A DNA stretch of 64,000 nucleotides, from positions 1,178,001-1,242,000 of the forward strand of contig JANBVO010000004.1 in assembly GCA_030052745.1 (NCBI GenBank), given 5' to 3'. The position numbers and the translations under genes were made by a program. Source of the DNA: Pleurostoma richardsiae (Eukaryota > Ascomycota > Sordariomycetes > Calosphaeriales > Pleurostomataceae). How positions within the stretch are numbered: the stretch's first letter is position 1; the number at the start of each line of letters is the position of its first letter. The notes under the pieces were generated by a model. It searched no databases and was not told the DNA's origin. It saw only the letters and a program-made list of their open reading frames with translations. Below are positions 1 to 12,183 of the stretch, in pieces.

Positions 1-432
1 CTACTATTCCATAGATTTCACGACCACACGGTTTGCCCCACGTCGTACCTGCGATATAATATGGGCTGGAAGCTGTTACTGGTTTCCAGTCAGCTTTAGC
101 AGAAGCTTTCTTTTCTTTATTGGAAGTTGCATCTTCACACCGCCTTTGTCGTGACGACGGGCAGTTCGGGACTGTCGATCATGAGTCGGATAAAGCAGGA
201 AACGGCCACGTTGGTTAATGAGCTATGTTCACGATGACTTCCATGAGCAGCATTGGAGAGGGAAAACCGATGTGTATCATCATCGTCTAGGTATACTACC
301 GATTAAAGGACCCATAATCAACTTCAGCCGTTCTAACAACGCCATGCTCGGTACCGATTCCGCTTGGCTCAGAAAACATGCCGTCCCCAAAACAGCGTCC
401 AGATGGCCAGATTACATGCCCGGTGTCATTAA
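1..432. other. Intergenic, 3' side of the Msp1 gene
   Basis: I see no supported gene here. A 72-codon open frame at 218-436 has no recognisable motif and runs into the 3' end of the Msp1 gene on the other strand. The stretch is probably 3' UTR plus spacer. Confidence 0.6.
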
Positions 433-1730
433 CTAGTCCGGCAGGATTTCTGCAGCTTGTTCCTCGATGTCTTCATACTCATCACTAGATGTCTTCACTT
501 GCTGCTTCGCAGCCTCGGAAACTCGGCGCTTGTGGTTCTCCATGAGGATCTGGCCCCCACCCTTGCGCCCGAAGAAGTCTTCTGTCCTTATGCCTCGGAT
601 CCTCTGGGGATCAACGCTTGACATGGACTGCCCTGATGCCCGGTGTTCGCGGATATACTCCCGCATGGGAACCATGGCGGCATCTCTGCATGCCTCCTTG
701 ATGTCACTTCCTGACATCCCCGCCGTGACTTTGGCGATATACTCAATATCGAAGTTGGGGTCTCTCTTGGTGCCCTGAAGGACGAGCTGCAATATGCGCC
801 GTCTTTGATCCTTGCCGGGAAGAGGGACAGGGAACTTCTTTGGCATCCTGCGCAAGATGGCCTCGTCGATGTCGTTTATCCGGTTCGTAGCCCCGAGAAC
901 CATAATTCGTGCGGGAACCCCGGACGCGCTCGTAGAGGTCAGGCCGTCCCATAGAGTCATGAACTCCGCCTTGACCATGCCGCTTGCTTCGTGCTCCCCG
1001 CTTCTCCGCGTGCCCAGTACAGCATCTATTTCATCGATGAAAATGATGGCTGGCTGAAGCTTTTGCGCCAGGGAAAAGACGGCGCGCACAAGCTTGTTGG
1101 AGTCTCCATACCACTTCTCCGTCAGGGTTGATATGTGAAGGTTGATGAAGGACGCTCCGCTCTCGTGCGCAACCGCCTTGGCAAGCATGGTCTTTCCACA
1201 TCCTGGAGGACCATAAAGTAACACTCCGGATGGGGCGGCTAGGAGAGGAGCGGCATGGGAGTAGAGATGAGGCATGGTGAGGGGGTAAATGACGGATTCC
1301 TTCAGCTCATCAATGATGTCCTCCAGTCCACCAATGTCGTCGAAACCGACTGAGATGTCTTCCGGCGCAACAACTTCCAAAGCGACCAAGTTCTCGTATT
1401 CGTTCAGAACCAACTCTTCTACCCTGGGGCCTTTTCGTGAACTGTTCGAGTCGGTCCCTTCTGCCCCTTCCTCACCATCCTTTCTGCCTCTCTGTAGCCG
1501 CTGCAGATTTGCTTTCGCTCTTATCCTCGCCTGTTCATGTTTCTCTTTATCTGGGTCGGAAAGCGTACTGCCAAGTGTTGACAGGAGGTTCTTGACAAGG
1601 AAATAGGTCGTGACGATCTCGGTTCAATGTCAGCAAGGGCCTGGTCCGGCAGGTCGGGCAAACTCACCACACCAGCCGTCATAACAACATTGACGACGGC
1701 ATCGGCCGTCCTCCTGCGGTCGCTCATCAT
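433..1730 (-). CDS. msp1: Outer-membrane AAA+ ATPase Msp1 (ATAD1 family)
   Basis: Msp1 is an ATP-driven extractase. It pulls mislocalised tail-anchored proteins out of the mitochondrial outer membrane and peroxisomes. Two exons on the minus strand, 1730-1668 and 1617-433, are joined by a 50-nt GTGAGT...AG intron in phase 0 and give 415 aa (yeast Msp1 has 362). Exon 1 and the start of exon 2 encode the N-terminal membrane segment, around residues 12-32, ending TTYFLVKNLLSTL. The AAA module follows, with Walker A GPPGCGKT at about 157-164 and Walker B IIFIDEID at about 212-219. The aromatic pore loop KWYGDS and the ATNR sensor region are also present. The gene is transcribed away from the monopolin gene across a 525-bp shared promoter. 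Family assignment is firm; exon 1 is inferred from frame and from fit to the family's N terminus. Confidence 0.93.
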
Positions 1731-2255
1731 GATACAATAGACGCTGCGAGCATATATCCGCTAGAAATGCAAATGGCTGGAAGACGGAAGTCTTTTATAT
1801 TGAGCCGCAGTGGAATGGCGGCTTGTTGGACCTTGGAGAAACCCCAACCATGCCTAATAGTTAAACCCATCTACAAGAGGTGATGTGGCTAATTGCCACG
1901 CAAGCCACATCAGGCTTCAACCAGGTTCGCCTCAACAATGGATCTGGGGCACATGACCCACCACCCCCCTCGGTCCTCGGTCAGCGACAGCCCGTGCATC
2001 CAGCCCCGCAAGTACCTGCAGGCCGGTTTGTTTACACAGCAACGGAGAGCCGGTGCTCCAATTGGATAGATTGTACTCCCACCAAAACACGACATGCATC
2101 CCACTTCCCATTCCCATCCTTGTTCCTGGCGTATCTGTCGCAAAACATATCGCTTGTTCGTCGGACCGCTCCTCAACCCTAGGATAATCTTCCGCCATTT
2201 GATCTTATTCTCCACACCAATTGTTACCGGGCGTTACCAACCACTTGCGACATAA
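1731..2255. promoter_or_regulatory. Divergent promoter between msp1 and csm1/pcs1
   Basis: This spacer of about 525 bp separates two divergent start codons, so it must hold both promoters. It contains the tandem CCTCGG elements listed separately. No gene is supported inside it, and the open frames here are low-complexity shadows. Confidence 0.6.
1968..1980 (+). promoter_or_regulatory. Tandem CCTCGG elements
   Basis: Two CCTCGG hexamers lie at 1968-1973 and 1975-1980, separated by one base. They are about 240 bp upstream of the msp1 start. CCTCGG is the established core site of the FarA/FarB/Ctf1 fatty-acid regulators of filamentous ascomycetes, and a member of that family is encoded at 8830-12183. 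Binding is inferred from sequence alone. Confidence 0.35.
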
Positions 2256-3842
2256 ATGTCAAAGGCGAAATCGCAGTCGAACCTGCTGGGGCTTGTGGAG
2301 GACTCTGACGACGAATTGGAAACCGGCCTGGCGGCTAAGAAGTCTTTGGCGAAGGAGTCGACGAAAATGCCTGCAGCAAAGAAGCCGACAGCGAAAGGCC
2401 GAGCTGCAGCCAATCGGGTCACGAAGCCCGCTCAGAGCTCATCGTCCGGGCGCCGCGCCAGTGGGCGCATCGCCGCCGCAGTACAAACCGCCGCGGAACG
2501 GAATGCGCTCGCGGAGAAGTCCAGCAACGAGCGAGTAGCTCCCACGGGAAGGGGCCGCAAAGCCGCGGCGAAGAACGCCTCGGCAGACGAGGTGGGGGGC
2601 CTGGCAACGCCGCCGAACGATGAAACGACCAAGCCGAGACCTCGAGGGCGTCCGAAGACGACAAAGCCAGCGGAGGCGGATGCTATGAAGGAAGTACCTG
2701 ATTCTGTGTCGAAGCCAGCTGCGGTACCGGTCGCGAAGCGAGGCAGAAAGCCGGCGAAGAAGATTGAAGAGGAGCCCGAGGAAGTCGAGATCCCCGAAAC
2801 CCAGCAACCAGACGTCATGGATCTAGATGTCGAGGAAGCCAGCGAAGTTGAGGAGCTACCAACATACCAAAAGCGCGCGCCAGCCTCTGTCCAGCGGGCC
2901 CTTTATCAGGTACCGTTTAGCGCGAGTCGAAGACCGCCGATCGCCCCTGACATTGAAAGCGACGTCTCTCTGCGGCGCCGGCTGGGCGAGATGTCGAAGA
3001 AGTATGACAGTCTAGAGCTTAAATACCGCGACCTACGGGAGATTGCCGTGAAGGAGGCTGAAATGAACTTTGACCGCCTGAAGAAGCAAGGGGAAGAGAA
3101 GACGAAAGGTGGGTGTGCCTGAATACCTATTCTTGGGATGACAGCTTACTGACCGCTTGTAGTCTCTAATCAACTTATCGCAAGCCTCAAGAGCGAAGTT
3201 GCGTCACAGAAGGAACTGGCCAAGGAGGGACAGCGGTTCAAGAAGCAGCTTGAAGCGAGCGAGGCAAAGGTCGACAACTTACAGGCGAATATCACTGAGC
3301 TCACAAAGGCGCTCTCTGAGGCGAAGGCAGAGACCAAGTCGCTTGCGACGAAGTTAGCAGCTGTCAGGACGGGTGATCCTAAAATGCCGAGCAGCGCCAT
3401 GAAGAACAGCAATATGGGACCGCGTGGAAACAACGACTCGTTCCCAGCATCCCAGACTGCTCAGATGAAGGAAAACTTGTACGGTGATCTCACAGGTCTC
3501 ATCATAAGAGGTGTCAGGCGCGAGGGAGGCGAAGGAGGCGACGATGTCTTCGACTGCATCCAGACGGGGAGGAACGGAGGTACGTCGCTCACGAAACGCC
3601 AGTCCACTCACAGCGCTAACTGTTCCCTAGCTCTTCACTTCAAGCTTGCGGTCGCTGATGAGAGCTCGGAGAACTACGACGAAGCCGAGTTCATGTACAT
3701 GCCTCAGATGGATCCGAGTCGCGACAAGGCTCTCATGGACATGCTGCCGGACTTCCTGATCGAAGAGATCACTTTCCCGCGGCTGCATGCTGCGAAGTTC
3801 TACTCGCGGCTGATGAAATCATTGACAGAACGGCAGGAATGA
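2256..3842 (+). CDS. pcs1: Monopolin complex subunit Csm1/Pcs1
   Basis: Csm1/Pcs1 clamps microtubule attachment sites at kinetochores: sister kinetochores in budding-yeast meiosis I, prevention of merotelic attachment in fission yeast. Exons 2256-3108, 3163-3579 and 3631-3842 are joined by 54- and 51-nt GT-AG introns, both phase 1, and give 493 aa. The first 220 or so residues are disordered and basic, with many AKK/GRGRK/RGRP patches typical of chromatin-associated proteins. A coiled coil runs from about 240 to 355. The C-terminal globular Csm1 domain, about 385-490, carries the conserved run MYMPQMDPSRDKALMDMLPD and ends ITFPRLHAAKFYSRL. That C-terminal domain makes the family assignment clear; the N-terminal half is poorly conserved in the family. 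Confidence 0.9.
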
Positions 3843-4494
3843 GTGGAGCCGGTAACTGTTGGAAGGGAGTTCTGGCTGTTGGCGTCTGGATGATGAGATA
3901 CCCGCTGGATGAGGCTTACTGGATTGGAAGGGTCCTGGACATGCTGCATTACTGTATCTTTGCTTGTAGAAAGTTTTCCCTTTAATGATCAAGTCGGCCA
4001 ATACAGCGGAGGCTCTGTTTCTCCTGCGTATTATGTCGAGGCCTAGAACCTCTGCACTATGTCCCAGGGGCAATTGTGTTGCAGTGAAAAGGCGGCTGTC
4101 CATTTCTGGGGCAGTACGGAGTTAACATTAGCCCCTGACTTAATTAACCCCTGTTGAGCAACTGACGCGGCACGGCAAGCGGCGGGCGGCGGCGGCGTGC
4201 CTTGCATCGCGTTCTGTATTGCTGACTCGCCCAGAAATTTCCCATTTCCAGCAACCGACTGTTGCTGTCTGTCCTGACATGAGCGGCCATTGAGGTTCTC
4301 GGGCCATACTCACTTTCTCGTTCTCTTCTTCACAGTCATTCCTTTTATTTTGCAGTGTCTTTGCTCACTCTGGGATGTTTGTCGCGAAATCCTTGACGAT
4401 CTAGTTAATAGCCACGCTCGTCGATCGCCCATCTCGGCCCAGCAACATTCAGCTCCCGCCGACAGCTCTGCAGCTTCGCCGACCAACGGACAGC
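3843..4494. other. Intergenic, promoter of mcd4
   Basis: Spacer between two plus-strand genes. The part from about 4170 on is rich in C and T with GC-rich patches. Nothing codes convincingly; small open frames have no family motif. Confidence 0.55.
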
Positions 4495-7400
4495 ATGGCG
4501 CGGTTCCCCCGAGCGCGGTTCCTGGCCGTGGCCATGGTGTTCCACCTGGTGTACATATACTCGATCTTTGACATCTACTTCGTCAGTCCAGTCGTTTCTG
4601 GGATGCGCTTGTTCAAGGTCGAGCGTCCCTCGTCAGTAAGGGCGCCCGCTGACCGCCTAGTCTTGTTCGTGGGTAAGTACAGCAGCCGCATAGGAGATCC
4701 CTCTGTAAGGCTCTCCAAGCTAACAGTGGTCTCTTGCAGGAGACGGCCTGCGCGCCGACAAGGCCTTCCAGTCATGGCCGGAGCCGTACCCCCAGAGCGA
4801 CGAAGATCTCGTCCCCCGCCCACTGGCGCCGTTTCTGCGATCTCGAGTTCTTGAGCACGGTACTTTCGGCGTCTCCCACACGCGGGTGCCCACCGAGTCC
4901 CGACCGGGGCACGTGGCATTGATTGCTGGCCTGTACGAGGACGTCTCGGCCGTCGCGACAGGGTGGAAGCTTAATCCGGTCAACTTCGACAGCGTGTTCA
5001 ACCGGAGTCACCATACGTGGAGCTGGGGAAGCCCAGACATCCTACCCATGTTCGAGATGGGTGCCGTGCCCGGACGCGTGGACTCATTCACGTACGGCGC
5101 CGAGGAAGAGGACTTCTCGCAGGACGCGACGCACTTGGACTACTGGGTGTTTGACCATGTCAAGGAGCTCTTCGCGGAGGCGCAGAAGAACAAGACGCTC
5201 GGCGATGCGCTACGCCATGACAAGGTTGTCTTCTTTCTGCATTTGCTCGGGCTGGATACGACTGGGCACGGCTACAGGCCCTACTCGAAGGAGTACCTCC
5301 ACAACATCAAGGTTGTCGATGAGGGCGTGAAGGAGATTACAGAGTTGATCCAGAAATTCTATGCCGATGATAGGACTGCTTTCGTTTTCACCGCGGATCA
5401 CGGCATGAGTGACTGGGGTAGTCATGGGGACGGCCACCCGGACAATACTCGTACCCCCCTAGTGGTATGGGGCTCGGGGGTTGAAAAGCCAGAGGTCTAC
5501 CCAGATACCGTTGCCCCAGGCCATGATGCTTATTCGTCGGACTGGGGCCTAGACCACGTGCGGAGGCATGATGTTGCACAGGCCGATATTGCTGCGCTCA
5601 TGGCGTACCTACTCGGCGTTGAGTTCCCTGCTAATTCAGTTGGAGAGCTGCCCCTTCCATACCTTTCAGCGGGCATCGAGGAAAAGGCCCAGGCATCCCT
5701 TGTCAACGCCCAGGAGATTCTAGAGATGTACAGAGTGAAAGAAGAGCAGAAAAAGGCATCAGAGCTGCGGTTCAGGCCGTACAAGCCGCTCAACAGCGAG
5801 GGTCTCACCCCCGAGAATCGTGTCGCTGATATCCGCCAGCTGATCGACGCCGGAAACTACGAGGAGGCTATCGAGGAGTCAGACGCTCTTATGCAGATCG
5901 CATTACAGGGCCTTAGATACCTGCAGACCTACGACTGGCTCTTCTTGAGGGCTCTTATCACGATCGGGTACCTGGGCTGGATGGCTTTCGCAATCACGAC
6001 TGTTATCAATCTGCACGTCCTCCACGGGAAGATACAGCCTTCAAGGACCATTCCTGCCATGCTCGCTTTCTCCTCGATATACGCCCTGCTCTGTGCGTCG
6101 TTTGTCGCCTCAAAGTCAAGTCCCACGTACTACGCGTATGCCTTGTTCCCTGTCTTCTTCTGGGAGGAAGTCTTCGCTCGTCGTGAAGCTCTGCTTGAGG
6201 GTGGGAAAGTCCTGTTCGGCAACTCAGAGTCCAAGCTAAGTGCTCTGTCACTGGCTGCTAACACGGTGTTCTATGTTGCTGTCATGGTGTCTCTCGCACT
6301 TGGATACATATATCGCGAGATCCTGACTGGGCTTTTCATTATCGGCGCATTCTGGCCTGCCTCTTATGGCGTATCTTTTCTTCAAAAACACGCGATGACT
6401 TCGGCCGTATGGTTCGTGTCCTGCATGGCCATGAGCACCTTTACTCTGCTTGAGGCGAACAAAACCGAGAACATCAGCCTGATTATGGTCGGAGGAGCAC
6501 TCATGGTTGCTATTGGTGTCCTGTACCTCATCTTCGAGCCCCAAATCCTCAGCAACTTCTCCTCAATGAAGTTGCCGCTTTCTCAGAAGCACATCGCGCG
6601 GGGAATCTTTGGCGCTCAGGTTGGCTTCGTGCTCTTGGCGATGCTAGTCACGCGGTCCAGTGTCCAGTCCCTACAAGCCAAGCAGGGGTTGCCTCGCGGC
6701 AACCAGGCGGTGGGATGGCTCGTGCTCGGTATGTTACGCCCGCACTTATATGTCCTGGTAGTCAAGCTGACCTGTTCTCAGTCGTCCCGCTACTCATGCC
6801 TCTGGCTTACCGGCTCCAGCCGGACAACCATTACCTGCATAGGTTAATGGTTATCTTCTTGACGTTCGCTCCTACATTCGTCATTCTTACGATCTCCTAT
6901 GAGGGCCTGTTCTACGTGGCGTTCTCTTCGACGCTTGTTACGTGGGTTAGACTGGAGCATGATATCTACGTCTTCTCGTCGGCGAAGGCACCCAAGACGC
7001 CTCAGGTCACGAATGGCAAAGCGACCAAGTCTCAGAAGGAAAAAGACTCCGCGGTGGACCTTTACCGCCCCCTAGCGCTCCATGACGCGCGAGTGGCGCT
7101 CTTCTTTTTTGTGCTCATCCAGGCGGCCTTCTTCAGTACCGGAAACGTGGCGTCTGTCTCATCGTTCAGCCTGGAAAGCGTCCAGCGGCTGATCCCGATC
7201 TTCGACCCCTTCTCACAGGGAGCCCTACTAATTCTCAAGCTAATGATCCCGTTCGCGCTCATATCTGCGAACCTGGGAATACTCAACAAGAGGCTGGGGG
7301 TGGCGCCCTCGGCGCTGTTCATGGTGGTCATGGCCATCAGCGACGTGCTGACGCTCTACTTCTTCTGGAACGTCAAGGACGAGGGGTCGTGGCTGGAGAT

Positions 7401-7599
7401 CGGGTCGACCATCAGCCACTTCGCCATCGCGAGTCTACTGAGTGTGTTCGTGGCCGCGCTCGAGGGCGTGAGCGCTCTGTTGATATCCGGGATCGAGGTT
7501 AACACCCCCCTGAGGAAGGCGGGGGAGGTGAACGGGAAGGCTGTGCAGGACGGGACGTTAGGAAAAGGGGCTAACGGCACCGCGCATAGATCTGCATAG
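4495..7599 (+). CDS. mcd4: GPI ethanolamine phosphate transferase 1 (Mcd4/PIG-N)
   Basis: In the ER lumen this enzyme adds ethanolamine phosphate to the first mannose of the GPI anchor precursor, using phosphatidylethanolamine. Exons 4495-4672, 4740-6728 and 6782-7599 are joined by GTAAGT and GTATGT introns, both phase 1, and give 994 aa, the usual length. A signal-anchor helix at about 8-30 is followed by the lumenal alkaline-phosphatase-fold domain. This carries the metal-binding start DGLRADK at 61-67, the nucleophile motif VPTESRPGH (Thr about 111), GLDTTGHGY and TADHGMSDWGSHGDG. From about residue 458 to the C terminus there are many transmembrane helices, as expected for PigN. The lysine-containing basic tail is cytosolic or ER-facing. 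It would act upstream of every GPI protein, including the SUN-family protein at 59400-60941. Confidence 0.95.
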
Positions 7600-8829
7600 G
7601 CTGGTAGGGTGCACGAGGTTGTGCAATAATGCACGTTGTACATATAATGATACAGATGATCCATACGTACAATAATACAGAGTATACACTAATAGAGACT
7701 AGTACGCAGAACATCTCAAGATAGATCTTTCTCCGGGAGGGCGGTCAGAGAGCCAGGGGCAATGCAGCCTTGTGAGGAAGGACCTCGGCATCCTCCAGCT
7801 TCTGGAAAAAGCTTGTGCTTACGCTGACGATGGAGAAAACCCCTCCGTCGGAGGGTTTCAGGAACGGCACGAGGTCAGACCGGGAAGATCCGGTGCCGCC
7901 TTGGTGGGATGATGCAGGGACAACCTGGCGTCGAGATTCACATTGCTGGACATCGCTCGTCGCTCATAGACGACTCTTTCTTCACCTCTCGCTGAGTCGC
8001 AAGTGTGATTGTTCAGTGGTGCGACGCACTGCTGGTTACGGAAACACTCCGATGCCCCATCATTGAAGCGTACCCCGGGTTCCGAGGGGGGTGTGGGGGG
8101 AGATCCGGAGAGGATCCGTAGTCTGAGCGCGTCAACCTCACCACCCCGTCCCCCTCACGTTTCTTCCGCTGTCGAATGGGAAAGGCGACATTGTCCGATT
8201 TGCGTTCCCGCCGGCCTGTGAAATCCACGCCGTTGGAGGCCATGCGGGTGGCAGCCAAGCTACCTGCGCAGCTACGTAAGACACTAGCGGGGGAGGCTTG
8301 CCGTTCTTGTCTTCGCCTCTCTCTCTCCTGCGCATCAGTGGCCTGTCGGTTGGGATAAGGTTAGGTAGACATGGTACCGTCTCGCCCACGGCAGAATGCC
8401 TGTATTTCCGATACCACGCGTTCGTGGTCTTGGAGTCGGGGTGGCCGGACTTTTCTTGATCTTGGGGATGCGCTTCATAAAGTCCGCAACCAGGCAGTGC
8501 AATAAAGAGCTGCGACTCCTTAATAATACGAGAGCGTGACTCGGGGGTCGAGGTTGGCAGACGCCACTCATAACTGTCAAAAGGAAGCGCCCTCATTGGC
8601 TGAGTCAGGGTCAAGCCACGGCAGCGGAGAGCTCGGCGACCTTCGAAGTACCGGTGGGAGGCACTGCATGTGCTCAAAGCCTCTGAGCCCGTTCGAGTCG
8701 GCGAGCCTTTTGCCTGCAACATTCAACCCGGTCCTGCTCGACGCACAAAGACAAACCCTCGAGAGCCTCTCCTGGCCACGGACAGCGACAGCCGCCGACG
8801 AGGCTCACAACGCATCCGGTCGAGCGAGG
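7600..8829. other. Long intergenic region, promoter/5' UTR of the zinc-cluster regulator
   Basis: A 1.2-kb spacer. The open frame of the regulator stays open upstream to 8536 without similarity to anything I know, so part of this may be 5' UTR or an alternative N terminus. One CCTCGG (7783-7788) and one CCGAGG (8082-8087) lie here. No other gene is supported. Confidence 0.5.
7783..8087. promoter_or_regulatory. CCTCGG and CCGAGG sites upstream of the regulator
   Basis: CCTCGG at 7783-7788 and its reverse complement CCGAGG at 8082-8087 are 0.75-1.05 kb upstream of the regulator's start. They match the core recognised by the FarA/FarB/Ctf1 family and could allow autoregulation. A hexamer of this kind is expected about once per 1-2 kb by chance, so this is weak evidence. 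Confidence 0.2.
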
Positions 8830-11800
8830 ATGGAGGTCGACATGCAGTCGGGGCCGTCTCCGGCGCAGAAGCAGGCGTCCAACTCGCCGGCGCAGCAATC
8901 CGCGCCTGCGTCCTCCGCCGCCGCCGCCGCCGCCAATGCCGCGAACAACTCGAATCTGAGTTTCAGGAGGTTTGCGAAGACCCTGACCTCGCCCACGGCT
9001 GGCCCATCTTGCTAACACGGTGTGTGCACTCGAAAAGACAGCGAGCATCCAGAGCTTGCGAGGTAAGCTTTCTTTTTATCCCATCCTCGGCAACTCCAGT
9101 CGCATGCAGCTGTCAAAGTGGGCGGCCGTTTGGCGCCAGAGCCCGTCCCATCGTGCCGAGGCATTTGGGAGATGCTTGCCCTGCGTATTTGTCTGGCTGC
9201 CCTGAACCCCATGGCTAACGTCTCGCTTCCCCTCAACAGACATGCCACGCGCGAAAGGTACGCTACACACAGCAGACCCGTCATCGAATTCATTATGATC
9301 ATCATGTCGGCCTGGGTCCACTCCCATGACCCCTCGCATGTCCCGCCCTGGCCTGACCGGCGCAAACATTCTCACACCCGTGACAGGTAAGGTGTGATGC
9401 CGCGAGCCTCGGCGTCCCATGCACCAACTGCGTCGCCTTCCAAATCGAATGTCGCATACCCACCCCGAAGAGGAAGAAGGCTCAGGCGTCTGTTACTTCG
9501 AAAGATTCCGACAGGTATGCGTTGTCCCTCGGTCATGTTACTCCTCCTCCGTATCAGCCCATGCTAACGGACAGCACGAGTGAACGAGGAGATGTTACCG
9601 ACGAGCGCCAATCCCCCCGGGCCCCGAGCGGCACCAACACCTTCAACACCCGACCCCCGGCGGTCTACCATACCTCCGAAGGGACTCCATCTACCCTCGT
9701 CTCCGACGCCCAGGCCAGGAAAGACGAAGTCGACAGCGGCACCTACCTCAACATGGTCATGAAGCCCAAGTTCACCCGCGCCCCCATCACCGAAGCCGGC
9801 CGTGTTGCGTACCTGGGCGAGTCTTCCAACCTGACCCTGCTCGTTCACGATCGCCAAGGTTCTGCCGACGTGGTACACTACCCCCTTCCTGAGAATGTTA
9901 GGGGGTCGAGAGCACGGCTTACTGAGCTGGACAATGTGGAGATCGATATCCTCCATCAGCGAGGCGCATTCCTTCTCCCCCCACGGTCGCTATGTGACGA
10001 GCTCATCGATGCATACTTCAGATGGGTGCACCCCATCGTCCCCGTCATAAACCGGACACGGTTCATGCGGCAGTACCGCGACCCCAAGAACCCGCCATCG
10101 CTACTCCTGCTGCAGGCTATATTATTGGCCGGGTCGCGTGTCTGCAATAACCAGCAGTTGATGGATGCTAATGGCTCAACGACTCCTGCGGCGCTGACTT
10201 TTTACAAGAGAGCCAAGGCTCTCTACGACGCGAATTATGAGGATGACAGAGTCACCATTGTCCAATCCCTGCTGCTCATGGGCTGGTACTGGGAAGGTCC
10301 GGAAGATGTCACTAAGAATGTCTTCTACTGGAGCCGAGTTGCCACAATTGTCGCCCAGGGTTCTGGCATGCATCGGAGCGTGGAGGGGTCGCAGTTGAGC
10401 AGAGCCGATAAGAGGCTGTGGAAGCGGATCTGGTGGACTCTCTTCACCCGCGATCGATCAGTCGCCGTCGCTCTTGGAAGACCTGTTGGTGTCAACCTTG
10501 ACGACTCGGACGTGGAGATGCTCACAGAGGACGACTTCATCGAGGATGAACCGGATCATCCTAGTGAATACCCTCCAGACCCCATCCATGTCCAGTTTTT
10601 CTTGCAGTACGTCAAGCTCTGTGAGATCATGGGGCTTGTCTTGTCCCAACAGTATTCCGTCGCCTCGAAAGGACGACAGCGGAATCCCATCGACCTGACA
10701 CACAGCGACATGGCTTTAGCAGACTGGCTTCAGAACTGCCCGAAGATCGTGTACTGGGAGATGCCAAGGCATCACTTCTGGTCTGCACTGCTTCATTCTA
10801 ACTACTATACCACTCTTTGCCTTCTGCACCGAGCACACATGCCGCCAGGGGGTGGTTCGTCCCGTTTTCCTGAGGACGCTGCCTACCCATCTCGGAATAT
10901 CGCCTTCCAGGCAGCTGCGATGATAACATCGATCATCGAGAACCTCTCCACCCACCATGAGTTACGATACTGCCCTGCCTTCGTGGTGTATTCGCTTTTC
11001 TCCGCTCTCATCATGCACGTCTATCAGATGAGATCCCCGGTCCCGTCCATCCAGCAGGTTACGCAGGACCGCATACGAACCTGCATGGGGGCGCTCAAAG
11101 AAGTCTCTCGGGTGTGGTTGGTAGGAAAGATGGTGTACACCCTCTTTGAGGCCATCCTCGGAAACAAGGTCCTCGAGGAGAGGCTCCAGAGAGCGGCCGG
11201 CAAGCGACATCACAAAGCTCAGAGAAGCCTACAGCAACAACTCGATCAGCATGCTCAGCAGCAGCAGCAACAGCAGCAACAGCAGCACCTTCAGAATCAG
11301 CACCAGATGCGACCGGTTCAAGACCCGACGAAAAGGAAGTTCGATGATATGGCAATCGATTTTGGAGTGCCCACACCGACTCCTCAGGAGTCATATGAAC
11401 GGTCGCGGCCTCAGACACCCAGTCATGCAGCCAAAGCAGATGGGTCTTCTCACGCCAACCCTATGCCGCCGCCAGTAACGTCGCCGAACGCAGGACATAA
11501 TATCGACGCCTTCATGGGAGGAACGGCGTCCCGCCCCCACACGCGCCCGCCGACACCGTTCAACCCGTCCTTCTCGGTGCCCACGACGCCGCCAGACCTC
11601 TACCTCGTAACGCGGAACTCGCCGAACCTGTCTCAGGCTGTCTGGGAGAACTTCCAACCCGACCAGCTCTTCCCGGAAAGCGCAAGCCTGCCCTTGTTTC
11701 CGCAGCTGTCACCAACACAAGCTCACCAGAATCTCGATGCCAACATGATGGCGCAGATGCAGGCCAGAAGTGTGCCGCCGCCGGCACCGGGCCAGGGTGC

Positions 11801-12183
11801 CGCACAATTTGGACAGCAACAGCAGCAGCAGCAGCAGCAGATGGGCGGCAAGGCGGGCATGGGTGGTAGTCCGCTGCAGGGCAACACATACCTGCAGCCA
11901 GGGATGCCTGGGTACCAGGGCCAGCAGGGCGGTACCACGTGGCAGACTAACTTTGACGGAATCGGACCTGATGGGCAAAGCCCGAGCGATAGCTGGAGCA
12001 CGGCGTCAGCTCAGGGGCAGCCTGTGCCATCTACGCTCAATGTCGAAGACTGGTGAGTGATCTATATATGTTGCCCCCTACCGAGTAGGATGCCGTTGCT
12101 AATCTCTTGAACTCTGTAGGTTCCAATTCTTTGGGATCAACGGCGACGTAAACAATATGAACATCGACATTCCATTAGGCTAG
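8830..12183 (+). CDS. Zn2Cys6 fatty-acid/cutinase regulator (FarA/FarB/Ctf1 family)
   Basis: This family activates genes for fatty-acid breakdown, peroxisomal beta-oxidation and cutin use, and binds CCTCGG. Six exons (8830-8969, 9038-9062, 9240-9257, 9387-9514, 9575-12052, 12120-12183) keep frame and give 950 aa. The zinc cluster has cysteines at 54, 57, 64, 73, 76 and 83, and reads RACETCHARKVRCDAASLGV then PCTNCVAFQIECRIPTPKRK. It is spread over exons 2, 3 and 4. The fungal transcription-factor domain, about 210-560, includes the segment DAYFRWVHPIVPVINRTRF. The C-terminal third is disordered, with two polyglutamine tracts. The last exon encodes the end of FFGINGDVNNMNIDIPLG, which suggests a conserved acidic/amidic tail. 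The start at 8830 is the likely one, but the frame is open upstream to 8536. I cannot tell FarA from FarB/Ctf1-beta. Confidence 0.9.
11256..11287 (+). repeat. CAG/CAA polyglutamine tract 1
   Basis: A run of CAG with interspersed CAA codes for about ten glutamines in the regulator. Mixed codons suggest a stabilised repeat. It is typical of activation or coactivator-binding regions. Confidence 0.8.
11815..11840 (+). repeat. CAG/CAA polyglutamine tract 2
   Basis: A second run, nearly pure CAG after one CAA, codes for about nine glutamines in the same disordered C-terminal region. Being nearly pure CAG, it should vary in length more than tract 1. Confidence 0.8.
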
